Shown here in pieces: positions 44,808 through 54,464 of a DNA stretch of 64,000 bases. The notes beneath the pieces were generated by a model, which did no database searches, was not told the DNA's origin, and was given only the letters and a program-made list of their open reading frames with translations. The translations under genes and the position numbers were made by a program. The stretch is from Bin5 sp963662575 (GTDB lineage Bacteria; Chloroflexota; Anaerolineae; Caldilineales; Caldilineaceae). The stretch is from contig OY759723.1 of the NCBI GenBank assembly GCA_963662575.1, forward strand, positions 1 to 64,000. The letters are read 5' to 3'. Positions within the stretch are counted from its first letter, which is position 1. Every line of letters starts with the position of its first letter.

Positions 44808-45211
44808 GTCGCACTCTCGCCTTTGCTACGTTCATTCTTTGGTTGTCTATAGAACTCTGTCTCTTGAAGTGGAGCCAGATATGCACATTCGACGCAGCCT
44901 CGGCCAATAGAATTGCACGCCTTCAAGGACGTGTCAAGACGCGAAACTACGGCTACATACGATAGAGAACGGCGGATAGGACAGGATAGACCAAAGTCGT
45001 CGCAGGCGAGGCGGGAGAGTTCAGGAGCGTCCTGCTCGGGGGAGGGGACACGCGATTCGGGGGCGGGATCCGCCGGTTATCATCTTTCTGGAATAGAACG
45101 TCATTTCCGGTCGAAGATGATCGCGATATGGGTGGCCGGCAGATCCGGTAGCACTGCGCTTAGCGTCTGGGGAGCTGCATTCAGTGAGTAACTGCCAGAG
45201 AAAAAAGTGGG
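44808..45211. other. Non-coding region between the dead racemase and the next operon
   Basis: No gene is convincing. The frame from 44913 to 45191 lacks a ribosome binding site and any recognisable motif. The upstream part of the racemase gene may extend into 44808-44940, but no homology could be followed there. Confidence 0.45.
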
Positions 45212-45240
45212 TTGCTCAGACAACGACCCTTTGTTAAAAT
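45212..45240 (+). promoter_or_regulatory. Probable promoter of the binding-protein gene
   Basis: TTGCTC (45212-45217) and TAAAAT (45235-45240) with a 17-base spacer, followed by an AT-rich stretch. It points to the start at 45501, leaving a leader of about 255 bases. Confidence 0.45.
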
Positions 45241-45500
45241 AAATATTGTTACATGGTTGATCGCCCGTTGCTTACCGCTGCAGCCATACGGTTGAGCCGT
45301 GGTCAGATCATGTAGTGAACGCGGCCACTTTTTGGGCAGGGCAGAGAGGATTTATTGACCTGCCAAGATGAACCTGAGAAAAACAGAGGGAGGTGATTAG
45401 GAGAAAGAGGACCGCTTGTTTATTGAGTGCCCTTTGCCCTACCATCAGCACTATTGGAACGGAGTTGTGTGAAAAGGCCAGAGAATGGGAGGAAATACCC

Positions 45501-47225
45501 ATGAAACGCACTGCCGTGTTCTACTCGTCGCTGTTACTCGTTGTTACGCTCCTCGTCAGCGCTTGCGCCCCAACAGCCGTGCAAGCGCCCTCGCAGCCCG
45601 CTTCCGCAGAAGAAGAATCAGCCCCAATGGAAGAGAAAGACGGTGGGGGCACACTTCAGGTGTGCTTCATTCAAGCCACGAGCCATGCTCATTTGGCGGG
45701 ATTTGTGGGCCGTGCGGGCAGCCAGCATTTTTACCAGGGCCGCACCATTTTCAGCGGACTGGTGCAGTTGGACCACGACGTAAAGGATTATATACCGGAA
45801 CTCGCTGAGAGTTGGGAATTCGACGGCAACAAGGTCATTTTCCATCTGCGAGACGATGTGACCTGGCATGATGGCACTCCCTTCACCTCCAGGGACGTGT
45901 TGTTCAACTACGGCCGGCTGATCCCACACCCGCTGATGGTCAACACGGCCTATAACGGCCTGAAGGATTACATCGTCGGCTACACAGAGTTTCACGATGG
46001 CAACGCGGATTCGGTCAGCGGCATTACCGCGCCGGATGACTTCACTGTCGTATTCGAGATGACGGACGAATACGGCATGGTCGGGATCCATAAAATCGCT
46101 GCCGCTATCAGGATTGTGCCCGAGCATATCCTGAGTGAGGTGCCCGAGGATCAGTGGGGGCCGGATGAGAGCGGCGTTTTAGGTCTTGAAAAGACAGACT
46201 TTGCGACGACAAAGGCGATTGGGACCGGGCCGTTCATGGTCGACGAGTACGTCCCGGACCAGTACATCATATACAGCCCGAACCCGGACTACTTCCGGGG
46301 CGCGCCTAAGCTGGATAGGTTGATTTACCGTTCATTCAACGGCGACCCGACGGCGATGATGGTGGCCACGGAGGCCGGCGAGTGCGATTGGGTCATTGGC
46401 GAAGGCGGCGGCCGACCGGTGGAGTTGCAGCGTCTGGCTGCCATGGAGGGATTAGACCTCGAGATTTTCAATCCGCCGGCAAACGTTTCAGTGGCCTACT
46501 GGTGGAATTTGGGTCGGGAGCACATTCAGAACCCGCTCATCCGCCAGGGAATCCAGCATGCCATTAACGGTGAGCAGTTCAATGCGGTGATGGCCAGCGG
46601 GGTGAGCCGCGGGGCGCGCGTCTACCTGGACGGCAAGTGGGGGATCAATCCCGAGGGTGCCAAGTACATCACCTACGATCCGGAACTTGCCAAGCAGAAG
46701 CTTACAGAGGGGGGTTGGGATTTTGAGAACGACAAGCTCATCCTCGTTCTCGGGTCACTCCACCCGGCCTGGGAGCCTCTCCATCTCACCTTCCAGGAAA
46801 ATCTGGCGGCGGTCGGGGTAACGGTCGAGTTCAAGGTAGTTGGCGCGGACTACGGAAACGTGGTCAACAATGAGCCATACGAATGGGACGTGCTGCAGGC
46901 CGGCGATTGGGCGCCGTGGTTCGGCCTGTTGGGTTATGACACGACCCACCTCAGCACTCAGCCGTGGTATGACAGGGCCGAACACTACGCTGAAGAGGTG
47001 GCACTGCTGAAGAGCCTGGAGCTGGAGACGGACGATGCTGTTCTCAAGGAAGCCGTCTGGCAGATCCAGGAGAGTATTGGGGCCGATCCTTTTGGCATTA
47101 TACTTTACGCCCACATCAACCCCAGCTTGCGCAGCACGAGGACGCGCGGCTGCGACACTATCCCCAGCTACTACTACCTTCGCAACAACTGGAATATGGA
47201 ACAGTGCTGGATAGCGTCGGAGTAA
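45501..47225 (+). CDS. Family-5 (peptide/opine/sugar) solute-binding lipoprotein
   Basis: ABC-importer binding protein of 574 residues from the ATG at 45501 (GGAGG eight bases upstream; the frame is open from 45393). Signal peptide with lipobox LLVSAC, lipid-attachment Cys22, then an acidic linker. Family-5 features: AESWEFDGNKVIFHLRDDVTWHDGTPFTSRDVLFNYGRL (in pieces: DVTWHDGTPFTSRDVLF), TGPFMVDEYVPDQYIIYSPNPDYF and RQGIQHAINGEQF. Despite the peptide-transport label, many family members take up sugars or oligosaccharides. Matching permease genes lie at 49091-51010; the ATPases (DppD/DppF) are not in the window. Confidence 0.9.
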   Translation: MKRTAVFYSSLLLVVTLLVSACAPTAVQAPSQPASAEEESAPMEEKDGGGTLQVCFIQATSHAHLAGFVGRAGSQHFYQGRTIFSGLVQLDHDVKDYIPELAESWEFDGNKVIFHLRDDVTWHDGTPFTSRDVLFNYGRLIPHPLMVNTAYNGLKDYIVGYTEFHDGNADSVSGITAPDDFTVVFEMTDEYGMVGIHKIAAAIRIVPEHILSEVPEDQWGPDESGVLGLEKTDFATTKAIGTGPFMVDEYVPDQYIIYSPNPDYFRGAPKLDRLIYRSFNGDPTAMMVATEAGECDWVIGEGGGRPVELQRLAAMEGLDLEIFNPPANVSVAYWWNLGREHIQNPLIRQGIQHAINGEQFNAVMASGVSRGARVYLDGKWGINPEGAKYITYDPELAKQKLTEGGWDFENDKLILVLGSLHPAWEPLHLTFQENLAAVGVTVEFKVVGADYGNVVNNEPYEWDVLQAGDWAPWFGLLGYDTTHLSTQPWYDRAEHYAEEVALLKSLELETDDAVLKEAVWQIQESIGADPFGIILYAHINPSLRSTRTRGCDTIPSYYYLRNNWNMEQCWIASE

Positions 47226-47348
47226 CGGTTAGACGCTTGCAGCGCTCTTTACCCAACATCTGAAGCCCCTGGTCGCCGCCGCGCTGCGGTCGGCGACCAG
47301 GGAGAATTCGCGAACTGATCTGTCGACAGGCCAGCCAGGAGAAACCAG

Positions 47349-48860
47349 ATGCTACTGATCACGGTGGATAGCGGGAACCTCCTTTCTTGCTCCGAGCACG
47401 GGCAAGTAGTCCGCCTAGCGGAATTGACCGTCACATCCGGCGCCGATATATATACAATGGATGTGGCAGACAACGATATCTGCTTCTACCCGTCCAGCGC
47501 GGGCACGACCTCTTCAGAAACGCCGATGGACGCACTTCTGGCCGAGGGCCATGACCCTTACGGAGATTTCATCGGGCTCCTCAAAGAAGCCGGCATTGCC
47601 GTCGTTCCGAATTTTCGGGTGAATGATCATCACGGCTCGCCGAGCCAGTGGACGGCATGGGAGCGTGAACACATAGAATGGTCTTTGGGTCAGGATACGG
47701 GCGCGTGGAGGTCTTACACGAAGGTGGGCGACGCTGGCTGGCGGGAGGTCGGGGACCTGCGGCAGATGGACTTTGCCGTGGAGGAGGTGCGGGAGCGCCG
47801 CCTGGGTATTTTGCGGGAGATTGCCGCCCGATACGCACTGGACGGACTCATGCTTGACTTCGGACGTTCGGCGCCGTTCTTCAGGGAGCAAAAGCGGGAG
47901 AAGTCGGACTACATGACCCAGTTCGTGCGCGCGGTGCGGACCATGTTGGACGAGCTAGGAGAGAAGCGCGGGCAGCATCTCATGCTCGCGGCCGCGGTGC
48001 CTTGGGACATTGACTACTGCATCGAGGAAGGGCTCGACATCAAGGCATGGATTGACGAAGGGCTTCTGTCATACCTGTGTCCGGGTGAATGGTTTTTCGT
48101 GGACTACAACCTCCCTTATTCCGATTGGGTGGCCTTGGCGGAGGGAAGCAGTTGCAAAGTGTACCCGATGCTTATGTCCAGCGTCGCCTCGTCGGATGCG
48201 GTCACGCCGGGGAAGCGTGTCTGGCTTGGCGATGGGTTTCAGGAATTCGACCCGCCCAAGATCAGCGCCCTTGTGGAGAGTGCTTACAGCCAGGGAGTCG
48301 ACGGGATCATGTTCTACAATCTGCATGCCGGAAGTTTCGGCAGCAGGCTGTATCCGCATCTTCGAGACTTGATCGATCCGGCCAAGATTCCTTCCACGAC
48401 AAGGCACTATTTCTACGCCCGCCGGCCCAAATATATGCCTACAGAGTACTACTCATTCGGCCTTCCTGATGGATACGCGCCCGGAGAAGTGGAGTCGTTT
48501 ACACCTTTTGAATTGAAGGAGGCTGGTGAGGAGTTCAAGTACAGTATTCTGTTTGGCAGCGCGCTGGGCAGCGCTACCGCGGATTTCCGGTTCAAACTGA
48601 GAGATCTGGGGGACGGTGACGAAGTAGAAGTGAGCATGAACGGCGGCAGCCTCAGCGCGGACAGCCTAGACTTCCACCAATGCCAGCCGCCCAACGCGCC
48701 GGAATTTCGGTATGCCGTATGGAGATCTGCATTGGGGTCCTCTCACTTGAAAGTGGGAGAGAATGTCCTGACCGTCCGGTTGGCGGGACGCGATCCAGGG
48801 CGAACTGCGCCGGTTCAGGTTGGCGAGTTCGAGATTTCTGTCGCTCCCAGCGATGGGTAG
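47349..48860 (+). CDS. TIM-barrel glycoside-hydrolase-like protein
   Basis: Cytoplasmic protein of 503 residues without signal peptide, inserted between the binding-protein and permease genes. It has a barrel pattern: AELTVTSGADIYTMDVADND, GIAVVPNFRVNDHH, RYALDGLMLDFGRSAPFF, LMLAAAVPWDIDYC, GLDIKAWIDEGLLSYLCPGEWF and VDGIMFYNLHAG, ending in a C-terminal beta domain (about 400-500). The strand-end acids Asp in LMLDFGR and DEG are candidate catalytic residues, as in glycosyl-hydrolase-like GHL10 or GH13-related proteins, but no family is certain. Ribosome binding site AGGAGA seven bases upstream. Probably breaks down the imported substrate. Confidence 0.6.
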   Translation: MLLITVDSGNLLSCSEHGQVVRLAELTVTSGADIYTMDVADNDICFYPSSAGTTSSETPMDALLAEGHDPYGDFIGLLKEAGIAVVPNFRVNDHHGSPSQWTAWEREHIEWSLGQDTGAWRSYTKVGDAGWREVGDLRQMDFAVEEVRERRLGILREIAARYALDGLMLDFGRSAPFFREQKREKSDYMTQFVRAVRTMLDELGEKRGQHLMLAAAVPWDIDYCIEEGLDIKAWIDEGLLSYLCPGEWFFVDYNLPYSDWVALAEGSSCKVYPMLMSSVASSDAVTPGKRVWLGDGFQEFDPPKISALVESAYSQGVDGIMFYNLHAGSFGSRLYPHLRDLIDPAKIPSTTRHYFYARRPKYMPTEYYSFGLPDGYAPGEVESFTPFELKEAGEEFKYSILFGSALGSATADFRFKLRDLGDGDEVEVSMNGGSLSADSLDFHQCQPPNAPEFRYAVWRSALGSSHLKVGENVLTVRLAGRDPGRTAPVQVGEFEISVAPSDG

Positions 48861-49090
48861 CCGTCTTCGGTCCGGCCGGTTGTAAGTGGACAGATGTTTT
48901 TAGCTCGCGAATGCATCTATTGCCGGTCCGGTTTGACAGTTCGCATCCGAAGTTACCCTTTGGTCGAATCGAGGAAGGCGGCCGGTCTTTTGAAACTCTT
49001 AACGGCCGCGATAAGTAACTGCTTGTTGCTTCAGCAGCGTTTCATGGTTCTGACGACAGTCATGTTGTTTCCAACTGGAGCCCTGGAAGC

Positions 49091-50053
49091 ATGTCACAGT
49101 ATGTTCTGCGCCGGGTTGCGCTGATCTTCCCCTTGATGTTCGCGATAACAGTCGTTAATTACACCATCTATGTACTGTCGCCGGGCGACCCGGTCTCCGC
49201 GCTGCTCAATCCCGAGTCGATGCGTTATCTGGAGGAGGAGGATCTGCAGGCGCTGCGGGAGGCAATGGGCCTGAACAAGCCTTTACACGTTCGCTATTTG
49301 ATCTGGCTGCGCGAAGCTCTGCGCGGAAACCTCGGCTATTCAACACAGATGCGTCTGCCCGTGCAGCATATCATCGTGCGCGACATCGGCAACACGCTTG
49401 GCCTGATGGGATTCGCGCTGCTGTTCTCGACGGTGGCAGGCATCGTACTGGGCATCATTTCGGCCCTCAAGCAGTACTCAATACTCGATTACATCCTCAC
49501 AGGCATTGCATTCGGAGGGATAGCTGTTCCTGGATTCTTTTTCGCGCTCTTGTTGATCTACGTAGTCGGTCTGCGCCTGGAGTGGTTCCCCGTCGGGGGA
49601 ATTGTCACCGTGGGGGCGCCACCTTCGGTAGGAGACCGGCTCTGGCACATGGTGTTGCCGGTGGTCGCCCTCTCTTATGACGGCCTCAGTACGCTGCTCC
49701 GCTACACACGTGCCAGCATGTTGGAAGTTGTGCGGCAAGACTACATCACGACGGCGCGGGCTAAAGGTCTGGCCGAACGCACAGTGATACTGTGGCACGC
49801 CTTCAAGAATGCCCTGCTTCCGGTAATTACGATCACGGGATTGCGGCTGCCGACCCTGGTCGGGGGGGCGGTGTTGATAGAGAGTGTTTTCAACTATCGG
49901 GGCATAGGACATACTTTGGTGGCTGCAGCGGGAGGTCGCGACTACCCGCTGCTGATGGGTGGGCTCCTGGTAACGGCAATTATGGTACTGTTTAGCAATC
50001 TCATCGCGGACCTGGCCTATGCCTGGGCCGACCCGCGCATTAGATATGCGTAG
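49091..50053 (+). CDS. ABC permease, DppB type
   Basis: Membrane permease of 320 residues, DppB/OppB family. It opens MSQYVLRRVALIFPLMFAIT, has the periplasmic segment NPESMRYLEEEDLQALREAMGLNKPLHVRYLIWL, and the EAA loop DYITTARAKGLAERTVILWHAFKNALLP. The final segments include GGAVLIESVFNYRGIGHTL. It forms a heterodimer with the following DppC-type protein and receives substrate from the binding protein at 45501. ATPases not present. Confidence 0.93.
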   Translation: MSQYVLRRVALIFPLMFAITVVNYTIYVLSPGDPVSALLNPESMRYLEEEDLQALREAMGLNKPLHVRYLIWLREALRGNLGYSTQMRLPVQHIIVRDIGNTLGLMGFALLFSTVAGIVLGIISALKQYSILDYILTGIAFGGIAVPGFFFALLLIYVVGLRLEWFPVGGIVTVGAPPSVGDRLWHMVLPVVALSYDGLSTLLRYTRASMLEVVRQDYITTARAKGLAERTVILWHAFKNALLPVITITGLRLPTLVGGAVLIESVFNYRGIGHTLVAAAGGRDYPLLMGGLLVTAIMVLFSNLIADLAYAWADPRIRYA

Positions 50054-50107
50054 CGGTTGAGAGCGTTGCTACTGCGCCACAAGGAAGGAAGAGGGAGACA
50101 GTAATTC

Positions 50108-51010
50108 GTGACAGCACAAGCGTCCGCCTCGATCGGGCCGCTCCGCATGTTCAAGAGTTCGTCGGACTCCTGGCGCAAGCGGGTCTGGCGCCGCTTCGCG
50201 CGGCATCGGGTGGCGCTCGCCAGCTTGATATTGCTCATCTTTATTTCGGTCGCTGTGGTGGCCGCGCCCCTTCTTACGCAGCACAGCCCGATCAAGTTTG
50301 TCGGGGCAACCGAGGCAGCGCCGACCTGGGAACACCCGCTGGGCACGGACAGGTTGGGGCGGGATGTATGGGCGCGTCTCATATACGGGGGACGCGTTTC
50401 GATCTCTGTGGGCATTGTGGCAGTCGCGATTTCGATCGCCATCACGATCGTTCTCGGCAGCATCTCCGGCTACTATGGGGGGTGGCTCGACATGCTGATC
50501 ATGCGTTTCACCGACGTCATTATGGTCTTCCCCGGTCTCATTTTGATCATGGTAGTTGTGTCGATGATCGGCCCCAGTATTTATAATGTCATGGTGGTGA
50601 TCGGAATCCTGGGCTGGACAGGGACGACGCGCCTGCTGCGAGGCCAGATTTTGTCAGTTCGGGAGTGGGACTTTGTAACGGCCGCTCGCTGCGTTGGGGC
50701 CTCCAATCGACAGATCATGTTCAGGCATATTTTGCCGAACGCGCTGGCGCCGTTGCTGGTGGCGGCGACCTTTGGTGTTGCCGGCGCGATTCTGACAGAG
50801 GCCGGGCTCTCCTATCTCGGGCTCGGTGTGCTTCCGCCTGCCCCCTCATGGGGAAGTATGCTCAACGGCGCCCAATCGATTTATATACTGGAAAATTTCT
50901 GGTGGCTGTGGCTGCCGCCGGGTGTGGCGATCTTCGTCACGGTGCTGGCCATCAACTTTATGGGTGATGGTCTGCGCGATGCGCTTGATCCTCGTTCAAG
51001 CCTGGACTGA
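50108..51010 (+). CDS. ABC permease, DppC type
   Basis: Permease of 300 residues starting at GTG 50108 (GAGGGAG upstream). DppC-family features: WRRFARHRVALASLILLIFI, EHPLGTDRLGRDVWARLIYGGRVSISVG, and EAA loop DFVTAARCVGASNRQIMFRHILPNALAP. It follows DppB by 54 bases. The end GDGLRDALDPRSSLD matches the family. It completes the channel of the importer whose binding protein is at 45501. Confidence 0.93.
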   Translation: MTAQASASIGPLRMFKSSSDSWRKRVWRRFARHRVALASLILLIFISVAVVAAPLLTQHSPIKFVGATEAAPTWEHPLGTDRLGRDVWARLIYGGRVSISVGIVAVAISIAITIVLGSISGYYGGWLDMLIMRFTDVIMVFPGLILIMVVVSMIGPSIYNVMVVIGILGWTGTTRLLRGQILSVREWDFVTAARCVGASNRQIMFRHILPNALAPLLVAATFGVAGAILTEAGLSYLGLGVLPPAPSWGSMLNGAQSIYILENFWWLWLPPGVAIFVTVLAINFMGDGLRDALDPRSSLD

Positions 51011-51815
51011 TTGAGGAAGGCCCTGCGGAACCGGGGATTCTCGCCGGCCGCGACCCTGTAACAGATTGAAAGTATTCTCCTCACAGAAGTAGCTCCCCTC
51101 GTAGTCAGAAATACAAGAACTGATCGGGGATTGCCATGCGCCGCCAAGAGGATAACAGGGCGGCATTCTCCGCAGGCGACCTTCTGCCAATATCTCTATG
51201 TCGTCAAAGAGGAGCGCATATCGGCCAGATGGCAACCTGGTGCTTTGGCATGCTGTGGCCCTTTAGCGCCCGCTGCCAACAAGTGGATTGCGTAGGTCGG
51301 CTGCTCGTGAACTACAACCTTTCGGAGCAGGGAGCGGGGCCAGTCAACTGGCGAGAGTAACTGGGGCTTGCGTATGCAGGGCACCTCTTCTTGCGGACCG
51401 ATGAGGATGGAAATGTTCCGGCGAGCGGAGAGGAGTTTCGTTGCGCTTGACATACGCGAGTCACCGACCTGAAAGTTTCTGGGGTACGATGTTCTTTCCT
51501 TGATCGGCGGCAACCGAGGTGTTACCATGGAGTACAACCGGTGACTGAATCAGGTCATGCGGTACTTTAGGAATCTCAGAAAAGCATAGGATTGGCAGAA
51601 TCCGGTGTTGCTGGTACCAGCGCGATGAATGGAACATCGAAAAATCGGAGATTCACCTGAGCAGGCCGCCCGCAGACCCAGCTGACCGATAAGTAGCCTG
51701 GACGCTCCCTCACGCCAATTTGAAGAGCAGGTTTTTCACCATCGTATTATCTATGCATCTTTCAACGGCGGCCGGCAGCCGCAGCCAACTTTAGCAGCAG
51801 TTTGCGGAGAGAGAC
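51011..51815. other. 805-base non-coding region before the oxygenase genes
   Basis: No real gene was found; the frame 51136-51360 has no ribosome binding site or recognisable domain and may be a decayed coding remnant. A perfect 12-base palindrome GCTGGTACCAGC (51610-51621) resembles an operator of LacI type. A weak promoter, TTGAAG (51720-51725), 19-base spacer and TATTAT (51745-51750), precedes the gene at 51816. Confidence 0.4.
51610..51621. promoter_or_regulatory. Palindrome, possible LacI-type operator
   Basis: Perfect 12-base dyad GCTGGTACCAGC, about 195 bases upstream of the oxygenase/hydrolase genes. Symmetric 12-20 base operators are common for LacI-type sugar regulators; no regulator gene is in the window. 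Confidence 0.35.
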
Positions 51816-52670
51816 ATGAACGAAATTGAGCAGTACGAATTCGATCGGGTGGGACATCTCACGATTCCCGGTCTGCTGACGGAGGAACAGGTTAGCAGTC
51901 TGGCAACGGCCATTGACGCGCTGGAGGAGGAAGCAGCTGGGCGCGTGGCGCAATCGCCGCGCTGGACAAGCGCGATAGGCCAGTTTGAGTATCATCACAA
52001 CGTCGAGAGAGGATACTATGCCAACGGCGTCAGGGAAACGGGTAATACGCTGATGATCGAGGACTTTTTCAACGCCGACCCCACATTTGACGTGCTGGTG
52101 AATCATGCGCCGACGATGTCCTACATCCAGGCAATCGTACAGGGGCGGGCGACGATCAACAATTCGGAAATCCGCATCCGCTACCCCGGCAACCAGACGG
52201 GCACCCACATGGGCGGGCCGATTGGCGTCAAGCATAAGTACTCTTATAACCAGGAAGGGATCAACTGCATGATGGTGCGGATGGTCTATTTCGTACATGA
52301 TGTTGGGCCTGACGACGGGCCATTCTGCGTTGTGCCGGCAACGCACAAGAGCAATATGATCTCTCCCTACGAGGGCAGAGACCCGGACAAGGAACCGGGC
52401 ATGATCGGGCTGCCGGTGCAGGCCGGCGATGGCATTCTGTTCACAGAGAATTTGCGCCACGGCGGCCTGACCAATCGATCCAAAAGGACCCGAAAGACGA
52501 TCCATGTAGGCTACGGCCCGTTCTGGATGAAGTCGCAGAACATCGCCACAATGGATGAAGATCAGTACCTATTGCCGCAGACATATGCTCGTTATACTCC
52601 GGAGCAGCGCCAGCTGTTCCGGGCCTGGCCGACGACGCTGGAACGGGAGTTTGAGAACCACAGAGGATAG
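51816..52670 (+). CDS. PhyH-family Fe/2-oxoglutarate oxygenase with HxG motif
   Basis: Protein of 284 residues in the phytanoyl-CoA dioxygenase family. The double-stranded beta-helix core has MVYFVHDVGPDDGPFCVVPATHKSN and AGDGILFTENLRHGGLTN with the second His (His215). At the position of the normal HxD iron ligands the sequence is THMGG: His131 is present but the Asp is replaced by Gly133. That pattern is seen in Fe/2OG halogenases such as WelO5, where halide occupies the open site. Alternatively the true ligand lies elsewhere (His140 in KHKYS), or the protein is inactive. It overlaps nothing and is followed after 7 bases by a hydrolase gene. Confidence 0.75.
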   Translation: MNEIEQYEFDRVGHLTIPGLLTEEQVSSLATAIDALEEEAAGRVAQSPRWTSAIGQFEYHHNVERGYYANGVRETGNTLMIEDFFNADPTFDVLVNHAPTMSYIQAIVQGRATINNSEIRIRYPGNQTGTHMGGPIGVKHKYSYNQEGINCMMVRMVYFVHDVGPDDGPFCVVPATHKSNMISPYEGRDPDKEPGMIGLPVQAGDGILFTENLRHGGLTNRSKRTRKTIHVGYGPFWMKSQNIATMDEDQYLLPQTYARYTPEQRQLFRAWPTTLEREFENHRG

Positions 52671-52677
52671 TTTCGCC

Positions 52678-53430
52678 ATGCTTGCCATATTCAGAGAGGA
52701 GCTTGCCGGCATCCCTTCTTTCATTTTGCGCGATACACGTGTGGCTGAAGGGCCGGTCGTCATCCACTACCACGGCTGGACCGGCGACAAGGGCAGCCTT
52801 GAGAACCCGGATCAGTCGCTGGTACAGCTGGCGTCGGTGGGATTTTGCGTAGTGGCCCCGGACTGTTATGAACACGGTGAACGCAGGACCGACGCCTGGT
52901 TTCGCGCACAGTTCAATGGGTGGGCGTTTGTGTGCGAGGCGATGGACCGGACGCGTGCGGAGGGGCACGCGCTTTTCGAGACGGTGATGGCGCTGCCGTA
53001 CAGTTCAGCGAGTAATCCGCAGGTGTGCGGCTCTTCGATGGGCGGCCTGATCGCGCAGATGCTCTTCGCCGAGAACAGTTCGTTTGTTTCGATGGTTTCG
53101 ATTGTGGGCCGGTCGAGCTTCTTCCAGGCCGATGAATGGTGTCGGCAGGCGCAGCGAGGTACGTGGTGCGACGACTGGTGCGCGGAATACGGCACGCAGT
53201 CTCATCCGGAACGCTTTGCGGACCGGCCGGTCCTCTTCATTGACGGCGGCCTCGATACGGACTGCCCGGCGTCGACCAATGCGGAGACGGTGCGCCTGAT
53301 CAACGAACGGGGCGGGCAAGCTGAACATTTCGTGGACCCGGAAGTCGGTCACGCCCGCTCGCCGTCAATGCGGACCAGATTCGTTGACTGGATGATCAGG
53401 CACGGCCAACCTCCGCTGGCGACTGCCTGA
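52678..53430 (+). CDS. Alpha/beta hydrolase, dienelactone-hydrolase-like
   Basis: Protein of 250 residues from the ATG at 52678, 8 bases after the oxygenase stop; the frame is open farther upstream (from 52555) but only inside the previous gene. The nucleophile elbow is CGSSMGG with Ser120. The oxyanion region is VVIHYHGWTGDKGS, and candidate Asp and His residues lie in DGGLDTDCPA and PEVGHARSP. Likely an esterase, lactonase or peptidase-like enzyme of the DLH/BAAT type. Position between two PhyH oxygenase genes suggests it acts on their product, for example hydrolysing an ester or lactone. Confidence 0.8.
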   Translation: MLAIFREELAGIPSFILRDTRVAEGPVVIHYHGWTGDKGSLENPDQSLVQLASVGFCVVAPDCYEHGERRTDAWFRAQFNGWAFVCEAMDRTRAEGHALFETVMALPYSSASNPQVCGSSMGGLIAQMLFAENSSFVSMVSIVGRSSFFQADEWCRQAQRGTWCDDWCAEYGTQSHPERFADRPVLFIDGGLDTDCPASTNAETVRLINERGGQAEHFVDPEVGHARSPSMRTRFVDWMIRHGQPPLATA

Positions 53431-53535
53431 GCAGCGGGACCGGGAAGAGACTGGGGCTGTCACGCAAGTTGCAGCGTAACAAGGGAATGATCCGGTTTTT
53501 GCATGGTTGGATAGTAAGACACAGGAGCAATACTC

Positions 53536-54297
53536 GTGGACATGAGTTTGGACGTGAAACATGATGTTTCCAAGATCATCGCCGAGTTGGATGAACGGGG
53601 CTACTGCGTCATCCCCGGGGTGATTACACCGGAAAAGGCGGATGAAGCCCGCACCGCGCTGGAAGGCCTGCTGGCGGAGGAGGCAACGGAGGGTACATGG
53701 CGGGCGAAGACCCAACGGGTGGCGCGCATCGCTGTCAAAGATCCGATCTTTGTGGAACTAATGACCCATCCTCTGATCCTTTCGGTCTGGAGAGAGTATC
53801 TTGACGAGGATGTGATTTGCTCCACATGGACGGCAAACACCTCTTATCCCGGATACGACCGGATTGGCTGGCACCCGGATTTTCCATTCCAGCGGGTAAA
53901 CCAGCCCTGGCCGACGGACAACGTAAGCGGGCAGACGATGTGGCTGCTGGATGACTTGACAGTCGAGAATGGGGGCACTGGCATTGTGCCCTGCAGCCAT
54001 CTGAAGGGCCACCGGCCGGCGCCAGAAATCGCTCACGAGTGGATTGAGGGAGCGGAGATCCTGACAGGGCAACGCGGCAGTGTGATGGTGATGAACGGAA
54101 GGACGTGGCACTCTGCCCGGCCCAATGTAACTGACAAGGCGCGTTCCGTTCTGTTGGGGATGTATACGCGTCCCTTTTACGTGACGCAGGAGGACATGCG
54201 AGCCCAGTTAGCCGACCTGGACAATCCTTCGGAGTTGGTGCAGCAGATAATGGGCGCGAACCAGCACCAACCGGGTGTTGTGAGCAACAATTACTAG
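53536..54297 (+). CDS. PhyH-family Fe/2-oxoglutarate oxygenase
   Basis: Oxygenase of 253 residues starting at GTG 53536, eight bases after AGGAG. Intact metal site: HPD (in RIGWHPDFPF) and the distal His in GRTWHSARPN, with 2-oxoglutarate-binding Arg in DKARSVLLGMY. The core strands are MWLLDDLTVENGGTGIVPCSH. Likely hydroxylates an unknown small molecule using O2 and 2-oxoglutarate. It is in the same cluster as the HxG homologue and the hydrolase. Confidence 0.85.
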   Translation: MDMSLDVKHDVSKIIAELDERGYCVIPGVITPEKADEARTALEGLLAEEATEGTWRAKTQRVARIAVKDPIFVELMTHPLILSVWREYLDEDVICSTWTANTSYPGYDRIGWHPDFPFQRVNQPWPTDNVSGQTMWLLDDLTVENGGTGIVPCSHLKGHRPAPEIAHEWIEGAEILTGQRGSVMVMNGRTWHSARPNVTDKARSVLLGMYTRPFYVTQEDMRAQLADLDNPSELVQQIMGANQHQPGVVSNNY

Positions 54298-54464
54298 GGC
54301 GGGCGTGTAGAAAAAAGCACGTCCCCTGACAAGGTAGGGGAAACTATTGGTGGCCTGCGGCCTGCGCCAAGGTTCATTGATTCCGTTTTGCCGTCGAGGT
54401 CCCCGACCCGCCCGGCTGGAGCAGTTGACCAGCGCCAGATTCACTTTATTGGAGGAGGAAGGTC

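Noticed and set aside
44913..45191. 92-codon plus-strand frame
   Set aside because: No ribosome binding site, no motif and low complexity; treated as non-coding.
51136..51360. 74-codon plus-strand frame before the oxygenases
   Set aside because: No ribosome binding site and no recognised domain; it may be a decayed remnant but is not supported.
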